DNA of 64,000 bases from Caulobacter sp. SLTY (GTDB taxonomy: Bacteria; Pseudomonadota; Alphaproteobacteria; Caulobacterales; Caulobacteraceae). Positions 44,833 to 54,104 of the stretch are shown here, one piece after another. The stretch spans positions 24,095 through 88,094 of the forward strand of contig NZ_JAAALA010000019.1 of assembly GCF_009905535.1 (NCBI RefSeq), given 5' to 3'. How positions within the stretch are numbered: the stretch's first letter is position 1; the number at the start of each line of letters is the position of its first letter. The notes under the pieces are model-generated. The model saw only the letters and a list, made by a program, of their open reading frames with translations. It had not been told where the DNA came from and ran no database searches. The translations under genes were made by a program, and so were the position numbers.

Positions 44833-45392
44833 TCCGCGTAGATGCGCAGCGCATCAAGGCACATCTCGAAACCAGTCAGATCATGCAGCGGATCGTCCGT
44901 GACGATCACGAACAGCCGCCGCAGTTCGGCCCACAGCATGGTGGCCTCCGGCAGGCCCAGGTCCTCGATTTCGCAGTCCTCGCCGTCGCGCCAGACGCCG
45001 GCGTCGTCGGGTCGGGCGCCCATCCAGGCCTCGACCCGCTCGCGGTACTCCGCCTCCAGCTCGTCGCCGAGATTAATCCAGCCGACCAACGGCTTTCCCA
45101 GACCTGCCAGGAAGCCCATCTCGAAGGTGGTCGCCGCATCGGCCGCCGGCCCCCGGAACGGCGTCAGGTTGACGATGCCCGCATCGGCCCGGCGCAGGCG
45201 CGAGATTCGCTCGGCATACATCGCCCGCGCCGCCAACTCGCCGGCGTCCCGCACCTCGGCCGGCAGGGTCGTCGGCTCCAGCACCGTGAACCCCGCCGCC
45301 CCGGCCACCAGCCGCTGGCGCTCCAGATGGGCGTCGGCGTCCGGGTACCAGAGGTCGGGCCCGGCGAGGTAGAGCGATTGAATACGGCGCAT
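44829..45392 (-). CDS. Nucleoside 2-deoxyribosyltransferase family protein
   Basis: The 187-residue protein has the family pattern 'SLYLAGPDLWYPDADAHLERQRLVAGAAGFTVLEP' and 'ISRLRRADAGIVNLTPFRGPAADAATTFEMGFLAGLGKPLVGWIN'. The catalytic Glu is likely in 'TTFEMGF' and the Asp in the preceding strand. The family transfers deoxyribose between nucleobases or, in some members, hydrolyses nucleotides. ATG 45392 is taken; the same frame extends upstream without conservation. It follows the next gene on the same strand by 8 bases. Confidence 0.86.
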   Translation of the reverse strand: MRRIQSLYLAGPDLWYPDADAHLERQRLVAGAAGFTVLEPTTLPAEVRDAGELAARAMYAERISRLRRADAGIVNLTPFRGPAADAATTFEMGFLAGLGKPLVGWINLGDELEAEYRERVEAWMGARPDDAGVWRDGEDCEIEDLGLPEATMLWAELRRLFVIVTDDPLHDLTGFEMCLDALRIYAD

Positions 45393-45400
45393 GGCCCAAG

Positions 45401-45913
45401 CTAGGCGCCCGAAGGCTCCGGCGGAAGAGCCGCCAGCCGCGCGACCGCCGATCGCAGCAGGATCCGGGCGTAGATCCGGTGCAGCCAGCCGAGCGATCCG
45501 AGCATCAGGGCCGCCGACCGGGCGCCCCCGCGCGGGGCGACAACCGAGCCGAAATAGAGGGTTGTGGCCCCCTCCCCCGCCGCCACCATCAGCCAGGACC
45601 GGGTGGCGGACTGGAAGTCGCAGACCAGCAGCTGGTCCGGCGCCCGCGCCTCCACCGTCCAGGCCGCGAAGGCGTCCGATTGCCCGACGGCCAGACGACG
45701 CGCATCCGCATCTGTGGACGGCTTGGCGACCACAAGGGCCAGCACCAGCCGCTCCAGTTTGAACCAGCGCGAGGTGTAGAAGGCCTCCACGAACCGGGCG
45801 TGCGAAACGCGCCCAGCCACCACGGTGACGAAGCAGTCCGTATAGGCGCCCGCCTCGCGGTAGCCCTGGATCAGGGCGCCCGACGGCAGGGCCTGGGTGG
45901 AGACCTTGGTCAT
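45401..45913 (-). CDS. Protein of unknown function
   Basis: This 170-residue protein shows a mixed alpha/beta sequence without a signal peptide or transmembrane helix. Notable are 'DCFVTVVAGRVSHARFVEAFYTSRWFKLERLVLALV' in the N-terminal half, and 'RSWLMVAAGEGATTLYFGSVVAPRGG' followed by 'LHRIYARILLRSAVARLA'. The central strand-rich part is reminiscent of DUF2867-type proteins, but I am not sure of it. It precedes the deoxyribosyltransferase gene by 8 bases, so it is probably in the same operon. Confidence 0.7.
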   Translation of the reverse strand: MTKVSTQALPSGALIQGYREAGAYTDCFVTVVAGRVSHARFVEAFYTSRWFKLERLVLALVVAKPSTDADARRLAVGQSDAFAAWTVEARAPDQLLVCDFQSATRSWLMVAAGEGATTLYFGSVVAPRGGARSAALMLGSLGWLHRIYARILLRSAVARLAALPPEPSGA

Positions 45914-45934
45914 GGTCCCACCTTACAGGGTGGT

Positions 45935-46366
45935 TTATTGCGGCGTGCCGCTGAACTGCACCCGCACATGGGTTTCCTTGTCCGGCGGGGCGATGTAGCA
46001 GCCGGCCCCGCCCTCGCGGACCTCGCAGCCGTCCCACTTCACCGTCCAGCCGGCGCCATACGCGCCCTGCATGCCCAGAGCCGACAGGTTGATCGGCTTG
46101 CCGCGCCGCACCCACACCCAGCACTGGCGGTTCTCGCCTTCAGTGTACTTGTAGCGATCCGGCCCGCAGTTGATGCCGGGAACATCGCCCTTCACCACCG
46201 TTCGCGGACCCATGTCGCCGCTGACGTCGATCCGCAGGATGACAGTGTTGTCGTTGACGATCTCGACGGGCGACACCTCGGTCGCATTGCCATTGAGCTG
46301 CGCGGCGGCTGGACCACAGATCGAAGCCACCATCAGCCCGGCGGCCAGAAACATTTGGAACTTCAC
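45935..46366 (-). CDS. Exported protein of unknown function
   Basis: The 143-residue protein starts at GTG 46366 (AGGGG at a suitable distance upstream), giving the signal peptide 'VKFQMFLAAGLMVASICGPAAA'. The mature part holds four Cys ('INCGPDRYKYTEGENRQCWVW' and 'WDGCEVREGGAGCYIAPPDKE'), probably as two disulfides. I know no family name. It lies downstream of ilvC, separated by a strong hairpin, and is probably read independently or by read-through. Confidence 0.72.
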   Translation of the reverse strand: MKFQMFLAAGLMVASICGPAAAQLNGNATEVSPVEIVNDNTVILRIDVSGDMGPRTVVKGDVPGINCGPDRYKYTEGENRQCWVWVRRGKPINLSALGMQGAYGAGWTVKWDGCEVREGGAGCYIAPPDKETHVRVQFSGTPQ

Positions 46367-46380
46367 GACAATCCCCTGCA

Positions 46381-46417
46381 ATCACGCCTACTCCTTCGCA
46401 AAAGGAGTAGGCGTGAT
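46381..46417 (-). terminator. Perfect 16-bp hairpin between ilvC and the exported-protein gene
   Basis: ATCACGCCTACTCCTT pairs perfectly with AAGGAGTAGGCGTGAT around a 5-base loop. There is no T-run in either direction, so it may be a rho-assisted terminator, an RNA-stability element or a regulatory hairpin. It ends 15 bases before the GTG of the downstream gene. Confidence 0.6.
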
Positions 46418-46426
46418 GCATATGGA

Positions 46427-47449
<1,023 letters not shown>

Positions 47450-47535
47450 TTATTCTCCAGACTGGCGTTTTACGCCGCACCCGCGCAACGGCGGTGCAGC
47501 AAAGCCCGGCTATCGAGCGGAATTTTGCGCGGGCG

Positions 47536-48153
47536 TCAAGGGCGCACCCCCACCGCGATGGTCGTCAGGGCCTCCTTCAACCGCGTGGCGGCGCCGCTTG
47601 GCGTGCACTCATGGAAGAACTTGCGGCGAAGCCCGCCCTGGATGTCGACCTCGATAAAGCTGTCCTGGCCGTCCGCGCAAACGATGAGTTCCCCCGGATT
47701 GCGGCTGGGCCGAGTGCGGGGCGCCCGCGTCGGCTCCTCGGCCAGACAGCGATCCGCCAGCGCGGTCTCCAGCTTGCGCGCCTCGCTTGCGCTCAACGGC
47801 CGTCCGCGCCGTAGGTCCAGCGCCTGCATGCGCGCACGTATGAACCAGCCGCCGTCCGGCGCCCGGAGTGCGACGAAGATGTCAGGCCCGCCCTTGACGT
47901 ACCGGGTCCCAGAGACGAGCACCCGCCCGGCAGTATAGCCCCTGGGCGGCTTCAACCCGACGCCCAGACGCCGGGCACGCGCCAAGCCTTCCCGCTCGGC
48001 CTGCGCCATAACCTCCGGTCCTTCGTTAAACCCGGTGAGGTCGGACTCGGGCATGAAGACGCAGTCTGACCCGACGGCTTCGCTCGCCCGCGCCAGAACC
48101 GGCGTCTGAGCAGCAGGAAGGAAGGCGAGGACGACTGCGAGGATCACACGCAT
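47536..48153 (-). CDS. Exported protein of unknown function
   Basis: The 205-residue protein has a signal peptide (MRVILAVVLAFLPAAQTPVLA). The mature part has Cys residues in 'SDCVFMPESDL', 'LADRCLAEE', 'ELIVCADG' and 'FFHECTPSG'. The middle strand 'GGPDIFVALRAPDGGWFIRARMQALDLRRGRPLSASEARKLETALADRC' resembles no family that I recognise. It is followed on the opposite side by a bidirectional region with a terminator. Confidence 0.7.
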   Translation of the reverse strand: MRVILAVVLAFLPAAQTPVLARASEAVGSDCVFMPESDLTGFNEGPEVMAQAEREGLARARRLGVGLKPPRGYTAGRVLVSGTRYVKGGPDIFVALRAPDGGWFIRARMQALDLRRGRPLSASEARKLETALADRCLAEEPTRAPRTRPSRNPGELIVCADGQDSFIEVDIQGGLRRKFFHECTPSGAATRLKEALTTIAVGVRP

Positions 48154-48168
48154 GGCGACAGCACATAC

Positions 48169-48200
48169 GAAAAAGGCCCCGGAGTCACCTCCGGGGCCTC
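48169..48200 (-). terminator. Intrinsic terminator of the RcnB-like gene
   Basis: AGGCCCCGGAG and CTCCGGGGCCT form a perfect 11-bp stem with a TCAC loop; on the minus strand it is followed by TTTTT. It lies 25 bases after the stop of the gene at 48224. Confidence 0.9.
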
Positions 48201-48223
48201 ATCGTCTCGTCGGGCTGAAGCCC

Positions 48224-49294
48224 TTACCAGAACAGGTCGTAGTAGACAGTCAGAACGCGGCCGGTCCAGATGTCCACGAGATAGGCGTCGCCGCCCACCC
48301 GGACCCACTCGGTGCCGATCGGCGGGTTGGGCAGGCCATAGCTCCACCAGTTCAGGTAATAGCGGCTCGAGTACCAACCGCCCGGCAGGTAGTCGCCGTA
48401 GCCCCAGTTGTAGCTGTACCAGCCAGGGGGACGAATATAGACGCCGATCCGGTAGCGCCGCTGTGACTGATAGCTGCGCCGCCAGTTGCGGGCGTCGTAC
48501 CAATGGCGGCCACGGTCGCGGTCGCGGGCCCCGCGGCCCTCGCCCGGACGCCGGCCATCCCAGCGGTCGCGACCGCCCTGGCCCGGACGACCGTCAGGAC
48601 GTCCGTCATTGTTGCGGTCCCAGTCGCGACCGCCACCCTGGCCGGGACGGCCATCGGGACGCCCGTCATTGTTGCGGTCCCAGTCGCGACCGCCGCCTTG
48701 ACCGGGACGGCCATCGGGACGCCCATCATTGTTGCGGTCCCAGTCGCGGCCACCGCCGCCCTGACCCGGACGCCCATCGGGACGCCCGTCATTGTTGCGG
48801 TCCCAGTCACGGCCACCGCCGCCCTGACCCGGACGCCCATCGGGACGGCCACCGCCTTGACCGGGACGACCGTCAGGACGGCCGTCGTTATTGCGGTCCC
48901 AGTTATTGCCGCCGCCACCGGGCTGACCCCGGTCGAAGCCGCTCTGGCCGGGACGGCCATCACCACGACGGCCGTAGCCGCCCTGCTGGCCACCACCGCG
49001 CGGACCGCCTGCCTGGGGCCGCTGGGGCGGACCGCCCTGCGCCTGCGGCGGCTGCCCCGGTTGCTGGCCTTGCTGCGGCTGGCCTTGCTGCGGCTGACGC
49101 GGGCCGCGTTGGCCGCCACGATCGCCACCACGCTCACCACGCGGCTGAGCCTTGGGGGCATTGTCCTGTTGGGTCTGGGCGTCCGGCCCTCGCCCGCCAC
49201 GGCCCTCGCGCGGCTGCGCCGCGGCCGGGCTGACCAGCATGCTGGTCCCCAGCAACAGCGCCAGCGTCGCACCGGCCACGATCACCTTTTTCAT
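48224..49294 (-). CDS. Exported RcnB-like protein with Asp/Asn/Gly-rich tandem repeats
   Basis: The 356-residue protein has a signal peptide (MKKVIVAGATLALLLGTSMLVSPAAA), a Gln/Pro/Gly/Arg-rich region and five copies of 'WDRNNDGRPDGRPGQGGG' (about 20 residues each, one more truncated), and ends in an RcnB-type domain ('WYDARNWRRSYQSQRRYRIGVYIRPPGWYSYNWGYGDYLPGGWYSSRYYLNWWSYGLPNPPIGTEWVRVGGDAYLVDIWTGRVLTVYYDLFW'). RcnB proteins are periplasmic and linked to Ni/Co homeostasis in E. coli. The repeat fits D-x-N-x-D-G-x-x-D, a calcium-loop pattern. ATG 49294 is taken. Confidence 0.85.
   Translation of the reverse strand: MKKVIVAGATLALLLGTSMLVSPAAAQPREGRGGRGPDAQTQQDNAPKAQPRGERGGDRGGQRGPRQPQQGQPQQGQQPGQPPQAQGGPPQRPQAGGPRGGGQQGGYGRRGDGRPGQSGFDRGQPGGGGNNWDRNNDGRPDGRPGQGGGRPDGRPGQGGGGRDWDRNNDGRPDGRPGQGGGGRDWDRNNDGRPDGRPGQGGGRDWDRNNDGRPDGRPGQGGGRDWDRNNDGRPDGRPGQGGRDRWDGRRPGEGRGARDRDRGRHWYDARNWRRSYQSQRRYRIGVYIRPPGWYSYNWGYGDYLPGGWYSSRYYLNWWSYGLPNPPIGTEWVRVGGDAYLVDIWTGRVLTVYYDLFW
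48595..48915 (-). repeat. In-frame tandem DNA repeat of about 60 bases
   Basis: The same 'CATTGTTGCGGTCCCAG' block (plus-strand reading) recurs at 48607, 48667, 48727 and 48790, and in a slightly changed form at about 48886. Periods are 60, 60 and 63 bases, all multiples of three, so the frame of the RcnB-like gene is kept. Copy number would be expected to vary between strains. Confidence 0.85.
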
Positions 49295-49413
49295 TCTCGT
49301 CTCCAGGCCTGCCTGTTCGAGGCGGCCGCAGGGGGTCCCATCGGACTCCGAAGTTGCCTTTACCAACCTGAACGGCACTTGAACGAAAAGCCAGCCTCCG
49401 CCAGCTTCCCACC

Positions 49414-49968
49414 ATGCCTGCCCATCCCAACGATGTCCTGACCTTCTGGACGGCCGCCGGCCGCAAGAAGTGGTTCGCCAAGGACGGCCGCTTCGACGAC
49501 GCCATTCGCCTGAAGTTCGAACCCGTCCACTTCGCCGCCGCCCGGGGCGAATACGACCACTGGATGGAGAGCGCCGACGGCTGCCTGGCCCTGCTGATCC
49601 TGCTCGATCAGTTCCCGCGCAACCTGTTCCGGGGCAGCGCCCACAGCTACGCCACCGACCCCAAGGCCCGCACCATCGCCCGCCACGCCATGTCGCGCGG
49701 CTTCGACCAGCAGGTCGCGCCGGAGCTGCGCCCCTTCTTCTACCTGCCCTTCGAGCACAGCGAGGACCCGGCCGATCAGGAGCTGTCCGTCGCTCTCTGC
49801 CAGGGCCTGGCCGACGAGACCGACGACCAGGAGACGGTCCGCTACGCCATCATCCACCGCGACATCATTCAGCGGTTCGGCCGCTTCCCCCACCGCAACA
49901 AGGCGCTGGGGCGGGAGACGACGCCCGAGGAACAGGCCTTCCTCGACGAGGGCGGGTTCGCGGGCTAG
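49414..49968 (+). CDS. DUF924 family protein
   Basis: The 184-residue protein is all-alpha, TPR-like, with the DUF924 pattern: 'DVLTFWTAAGRKKWFAKDGRFDDAIRLKF', 'LLILLDQFPRNLFRGSAHSYATDPKARTIARHAM', 'RPFFYLPFEHSED' and 'RDIIQRFGRFPHRNKALGRETTPEEQAFLDEGG'. The biological role of the family is unknown. It abuts the convergent next gene with no intergenic base. Confidence 0.92.
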   Translation: MPAHPNDVLTFWTAAGRKKWFAKDGRFDDAIRLKFEPVHFAAARGEYDHWMESADGCLALLILLDQFPRNLFRGSAHSYATDPKARTIARHAMSRGFDQQVAPELRPFFYLPFEHSEDPADQELSVALCQGLADETDDQETVRYAIIHRDIIQRFGRFPHRNKALGRETTPEEQAFLDEGGFAG

Positions 49969-50904
49969 CTACCCCTCCATCGCCGCCCGCGCTCGCCAGG
50001 CCAGCGAACGCCAGTATATGCCCAGCGTCCGCTCGATCCGCTCGATCAGGCCCGGCGCGAAGGTCACCGATCCGTCGGCCTTGTCGAGCAGGAAGCCGCG
50101 CTGGCGGGCCACCTTCAGGACGTGCATCACCTGGTGGCGCTCGGCCCCGCTCCGCCGGGCGATATCGACCACGTTTAGCCGGACGGGGTCCCGGCGCGGA
50201 AAATCGCTGCCGTCGTCCTCGCTGAGCAGGATCTGGCCCAGGATGGTCAGGCCGTGCTTGCGCTCGATGATCGGCTCCAGGGTGTCTTCGCGCGGCCGCT
50301 TGTAGCGAACCGAACAGACCGCCAGCGGCCGTCCCGCCGCCATCGCCCGGTCGAACAGGCCAGGCTCGTCCCACCGCGCCAGCGCCGCGCCGATCGCCGG
50401 GTCCAGGGCGGTGATCACCTCCATGTCCCGCCGGAACCGCAACTTCATGAAGTCGGCCAGCTCGGCGGTTGGCCGATACCGGCGATACCGGCCTTTGCCG
50501 CCCTCCTCCGGTTCGATCAGCCTGCGGTACTGCAGATAGGCCAGCAACAGCCCGCCCCGCCCCCGACTGGCGACCCTGAGCTCGAGCAGCAGCTTTTCCA
50601 GGGTCTGGGCCGTCAGTCCCTCCGGCTCGGCCGACAGGGCCACCGCCGCCTCGGCGGCCAGCCAGTGGGTGAGGTCGTGCAGAGCGCGTTCGATCCTGGC
50701 ATGCTTGCGGATCTTCAGGGCCCAGTTGCCGAGGGTCAGGCGGGCGCAGTCGCCATAGTCCGGGTGGGCGATATAGGCGCGATAGGCCTCGCCGCCGACG
50801 AACCGCCAGGCCGCCTCTGCCGGATCTTCAAGGTCCATCGCCACACTGCCGGTCAACGCCTGCCCCACGCCGACCGCCTCCGCGAGTTTGCAGATTTTGT
50901 ACAC
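49969..50904 (-). CDS. Hypothetical protein, possible winged-helix regulator
   Basis: The 311-residue protein has two regions that look like winged helices. One is 'KLLLELRVASRGRGGLLLAYLQYRRLIEPEEGGKGRYRRYRPTAELADFM' and the other is 'PVRLNVVDIARRSGAERHQVMHVLKVARQRGFLLDKADGSVTFAPGLIERIE'. There is no signal or membrane segment. It could be a transcription factor, but I do not recognise the family. The start is uncertain: GTG 50904 is the longest, and ATG 50838 ('MDLEDPAEAAW') is an alternative. It is divergent from the RTX gene. Confidence 0.72.
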   Translation of the reverse strand: MYKICKLAEAVGVGQALTGSVAMDLEDPAEAAWRFVGGEAYRAYIAHPDYGDCARLTLGNWALKIRKHARIERALHDLTHWLAAEAAVALSAEPEGLTAQTLEKLLLELRVASRGRGGLLLAYLQYRRLIEPEEGGKGRYRRYRPTAELADFMKLRFRRDMEVITALDPAIGAALARWDEPGLFDRAMAAGRPLAVCSVRYKRPREDTLEPIIERKHGLTILGQILLSEDDGSDFPRRDPVRLNVVDIARRSGAERHQVMHVLKVARQRGFLLDKADGSVTFAPGLIERIERTLGIYWRSLAWRARAAMEG

Positions 50905-50962
50905 TGCACGGCGTTACGCCGCTTGGCTACGCCCTCTGGGATTCAACGCCCGGACGCGCGCC

Positions 50963-53722
50963 ATGCCCTTCATCGACTTCACCCTGTTCGCCCATAACCC
51001 GAACAACGTCACCTACGTCTTCGGTCCGACGCACAACGTCTCGTTCGGCGGCGCCCTGGCGGCGGGCGACATCAACGGCGATGGCTATCAGGACCTGATT
51101 GTCGGCTCCGCAACCGCCAACGGCCAAGGCTACGGCCGGGCCTATGTGCTGTTCGGCGGCCCCGCCTTCGCGACCAACGCCCGGGTGCTGACCGCGCCGA
51201 ATGGTACCGACGGCTTCATGATCCAGGGGTCATACGACTACAAGTTCGGCCATGCGGTGGCCTCCGCGGGCGACATCAACAACGACGGCTTCGACGACCT
51301 GATGGTCGCCACAAACTCAGCGTCCGGAACAGTGACGGTCCTCTACGGAAAGGGGTCGGGCTTCGGCGCCCAGGTGAACGTGAGCCTGGGCCAGCCCGTC
51401 ACCGGCGGCATTGTTCTTACGGGCCTCACGCCCAACTGGTCGAGCGCTGTGGCGCTATCGTCAGCCGGGGACGTCAACAACGATGGCTTCGACGACATGA
51501 TCGTCGGGGTCGCCAACTACAATGCCGCCTTCGTGGTGTTCGGGGGCGCCAGTCTGCCACCTTCCATCGACCTCTCGAACCTGGATGGGACCAACGGCTT
51601 CATGGTGACCGGCGGCGCCTTCGCGGGGACCTCGGTCGCCCGGGCCGGGGATGTCAACGGTGATGGGTTCGACGACGTCATCTTCGGCGCGCCCTATGCC
51701 GGCGCACCCTATGGCGGCGAGGCCTATGTCATCTACGGCAAGGCCTCCGGTTTCGACGCCAGCCTCGACACAGCCGACCTCGACGGGCCCAACGGGTTCA
51801 CCATCCGGGGCGGCGGTTCGATCGTTCGGGCCGGTCAGGACGTAGAGCTGGCGGGCGACATCAACGGCGATGGCTTCGACGACCTGATCGTCAGCGACCA
51901 CCGCTTTGCGGGCTACCCCGGCCACGGGCAGGTCTTCGTGATTTTCGGCCAGGCGGGCGGTTTCGACGCTGACATCAACCTCTCCGCCCTGGACGGGACA
52001 AACGGCTTCCGGCTGGCGGGCGACGGCGGCAGGGCTTTGGGCTTCAGGGTCACGGCGGGCGATATCAATGGCGACGGCCTGGCGGACCTGATCGCGCTCG
52101 GTTGGAACGGCGTGCACGACAGCGAGGTCAACGTGCTGTTCGGGCGCTCCACCGGCTTCTCAGCCAGCGAGACCCTGGCCGGCGGCGCCGGCTTCGAGAT
52201 CGTCGACGGCGGTTCGCCCGGCGCCTGGCCGGCGGTGACCACCATGGACCTTAACGGCGACGGCCTGAGCGACCTCATCTACGGCCTGCCGCACCAGGGC
52301 GCCTACGGGCCCCAACAGGGCGTGGTCTTCGTCGTCTGGGGCCGGGCGTTCCGAACCGGCGCGAACGGCGGAACGACCATGGCCGGCACCGCCTTTGACG
52401 ACGGTCTGACCGGCGGGACCGGGGACGACCTGCTGGAGGGCCTGGATGGCGCCGACCAGCTGTTCGCGAGTCTGGGCTCCGATGAGCTGATCGGCGGCGC
52501 CGGCAACGACCTGCTGGACGGCGGCGGCGGGGCCGACGAGATGGCCGGCGGAACCGGCAACGACACCTATGTGGTGGACGACATCGGCGACACGATCACC
52601 GAGCTCACCGGCCAAGGGACAGAACGGGTCCGGGCCAGCGTCACCTTCACCCTGGCGGCCGAGGTCGAGAACCTTCAGCTGACCGGGACGGACAACATCA
52701 ACGGCACGGGCAACGGCCTGAACAACCAGATCGACGGCAACAGCGGCGACAACACCCTGTCCGGCGGGGGCGGGAACGACATCATCCGCGGCGCCGCCGG
52801 CCTGGACGCGCTGGGCGGCGAAGACGGCGCCGACCAGCTGCTGGGCGGAGATGGCAACGACGAGCTCTACGGCGGGGACGCCAACGACATCCTGCAGGGT
52901 GGAGCGGACAGTGACACCCTCTATGGCGGCGCCGGGGTCGACAACCTCGATGGCGGGACAGGGACCGACATCCTCTATGGCGAGGCGGGCGCAGACCAGC
53001 TGCAGGGCGGTGATGGGGACGACCAGCTGTTCGGCGGGGCCGATAACGATGTGCTGCGCGGCGGGGCCGGCAACGACGCGCTCTCCGGCGGGACGGGCGA
53101 CGATACCTATTTGGTCGATGACGCTTCCGACGCGCTGGTCGAGTTGGCCGCGGAGGGCAACGATATCGTCCGGGCCTCGGTCACCTGGACCCTGGGCGCC
53201 AACCTCGAGCGGCTGATCCTGGAAGGCGGGAGCGATCTGGACGGGACCGGCAATGCCCTGGCCAACCAGATCACCGGCAACGCCGGGGCCAACATCCTCG
53301 ACGGGGCCGACGGCGTCGATATCCTCAACGGGGGGCTGGGCAATGACACCCTGATCGGTGGCCTGGGCGCCGACACCCTGACCGGCGGCGGCGGCGCTGA
53401 CACGTTCATGGTCCGCCAGGAGTCGGTATTCACCAGCTCCAACCCCGGCGGCCGGGTTATCGAAACCGACAACGTCAGCGACTACGTGATCGGCCAGGAC
53501 CGCATCGACCTTTCAGACATCGACGCCATCTCCGCCACCGGCGGGGCCAACGACGGCTTCAGCATCGTGAGCGCCTTCAACGGCAATGCCGGTCAGCTGG
53601 TCCTCATCTTCAGCGGCGGTGTCACGACCCTCGCGCTGGACGTCGATGGCGACCGGAACGCCGACTACCGGATGCGGATCAACGGAGACGTCACCGGCGA
53701 TACGGCGGGCTGGCTGCTCTAG
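50963..53722 (+). CDS. Large FG-GAP/RTX calcium-binding protein, probable type I secretion substrate
   Basis: The product is 919 residues. Residues about 35-450 hold seven FG-GAP units of the form GD(I/V)N.DG..DLI.G, predicting a seven-bladed beta-propeller like integrin alpha. Residues about 455-800 hold many RTX nonapeptide repeats (GGxGxDxLx, e.g. 'GGAGNDLLDGGGGAD', 'GGDGNDELYGGDANDIL') in at least two blocks. The last 115 residues ('RVIETDNVSDYVIGQDRIDLSDIDAI...') are like the serralysin C-terminal beta-roll and end in hydrophobic 'GWLL', consistent with a C-terminal type I secretion signal. It has no N-terminal signal, and no secretion genes are nearby. Confidence 0.9.
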   Translation: MPFIDFTLFAHNPNNVTYVFGPTHNVSFGGALAAGDINGDGYQDLIVGSATANGQGYGRAYVLFGGPAFATNARVLTAPNGTDGFMIQGSYDYKFGHAVASAGDINNDGFDDLMVATNSASGTVTVLYGKGSGFGAQVNVSLGQPVTGGIVLTGLTPNWSSAVALSSAGDVNNDGFDDMIVGVANYNAAFVVFGGASLPPSIDLSNLDGTNGFMVTGGAFAGTSVARAGDVNGDGFDDVIFGAPYAGAPYGGEAYVIYGKASGFDASLDTADLDGPNGFTIRGGGSIVRAGQDVELAGDINGDGFDDLIVSDHRFAGYPGHGQVFVIFGQAGGFDADINLSALDGTNGFRLAGDGGRALGFRVTAGDINGDGLADLIALGWNGVHDSEVNVLFGRSTGFSASETLAGGAGFEIVDGGSPGAWPAVTTMDLNGDGLSDLIYGLPHQGAYGPQQGVVFVVWGRAFRTGANGGTTMAGTAFDDGLTGGTGDDLLEGLDGADQLFASLGSDELIGGAGNDLLDGGGGADEMAGGTGNDTYVVDDIGDTITELTGQGTERVRASVTFTLAAEVENLQLTGTDNINGTGNGLNNQIDGNSGDNTLSGGGGNDIIRGAAGLDALGGEDGADQLLGGDGNDELYGGDANDILQGGADSDTLYGGAGVDNLDGGTGTDILYGEAGADQLQGGDGDDQLFGGADNDVLRGGAGNDALSGGTGDDTYLVDDASDALVELAAEGNDIVRASVTWTLGANLERLILEGGSDLDGTGNALANQITGNAGANILDGADGVDILNGGLGNDTLIGGLGADTLTGGGGADTFMVRQESVFTSSNPGGRVIETDNVSDYVIGQDRIDLSDIDAISATGGANDGFSIVSAFNGNAGQLVLIFSGGVTTLALDVDGDRNADYRMRINGDVTGDTAGWLL

Positions 53723-53729
53723 CCTGGAT

Positions 53730-53975
53730 CTATTCCTTCGACCGCACCTGGTTGGAGGGGTCCAGGGAACTTTGGGCCTTGCGTCGCTGGGTTTCCTCCA
53801 GCTTTCGCCAGGCCTTGCGGGTCTTGCAGACGCGCTGGCTGATGTTGCTGCCGGTCGGCACGACATCGACGCAGACGGTTTCCTTGTCGCGCTCAGCGGC
53901 CGACTTGGCGGGCGCCTCCGTCGTGGCCGGCTCGCTGGCGAACAACGCAAGCGTCAGGACTAAAGATGTTAGCAT
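53730..53975 (-). CDS. Small exported protein with conserved Cys pair
   Basis: The 81-residue protein has a signal peptide ([21 protein letters not shown]). The mature part has '[37 protein letters not shown]', in which two Cys lie 16 residues apart in a VCxxxxxxTGSxxxxRVCKTRxxW pattern that I have seen in many small alphaproteobacterial exported proteins. The function is unknown. It is convergent with the RTX gene, 7 bases apart. Confidence 0.78.
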   Translation of the reverse strand: MLTSLVLTLALFASEPATTEAPAKSAAERDKETVCVDVVPTGSNISQRVCKTRKAWRKLEETQRRKAQSSLDPSNQVRSKE

Positions 53976-54104
53976 GACCGTCCTCCCCTTGAGCGATCAT
54001 CGTCACCCGGCCCGGGGAATTGGGCAAGCCGCGGCCAAACGTCTGTGGACAATCACGGCGTCGCGACTTTCCAGCGAGATGATTCGCAGCGACCCTCGCA
54101 GGCC

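Noticed and set aside
44829..46124. A single 431-codon minus-strand frame covering two genes
   Set aside because: The N-terminal part is a shadow of the 45401-45913 gene in another frame. Only the part from 45392 has the deoxyribosyltransferase motifs.
48595..48915. CRISPR array
   Set aside because: The regular 60-base units have no unique spacers, lie in frame in the RcnB-like gene and encode the same peptide in each copy.
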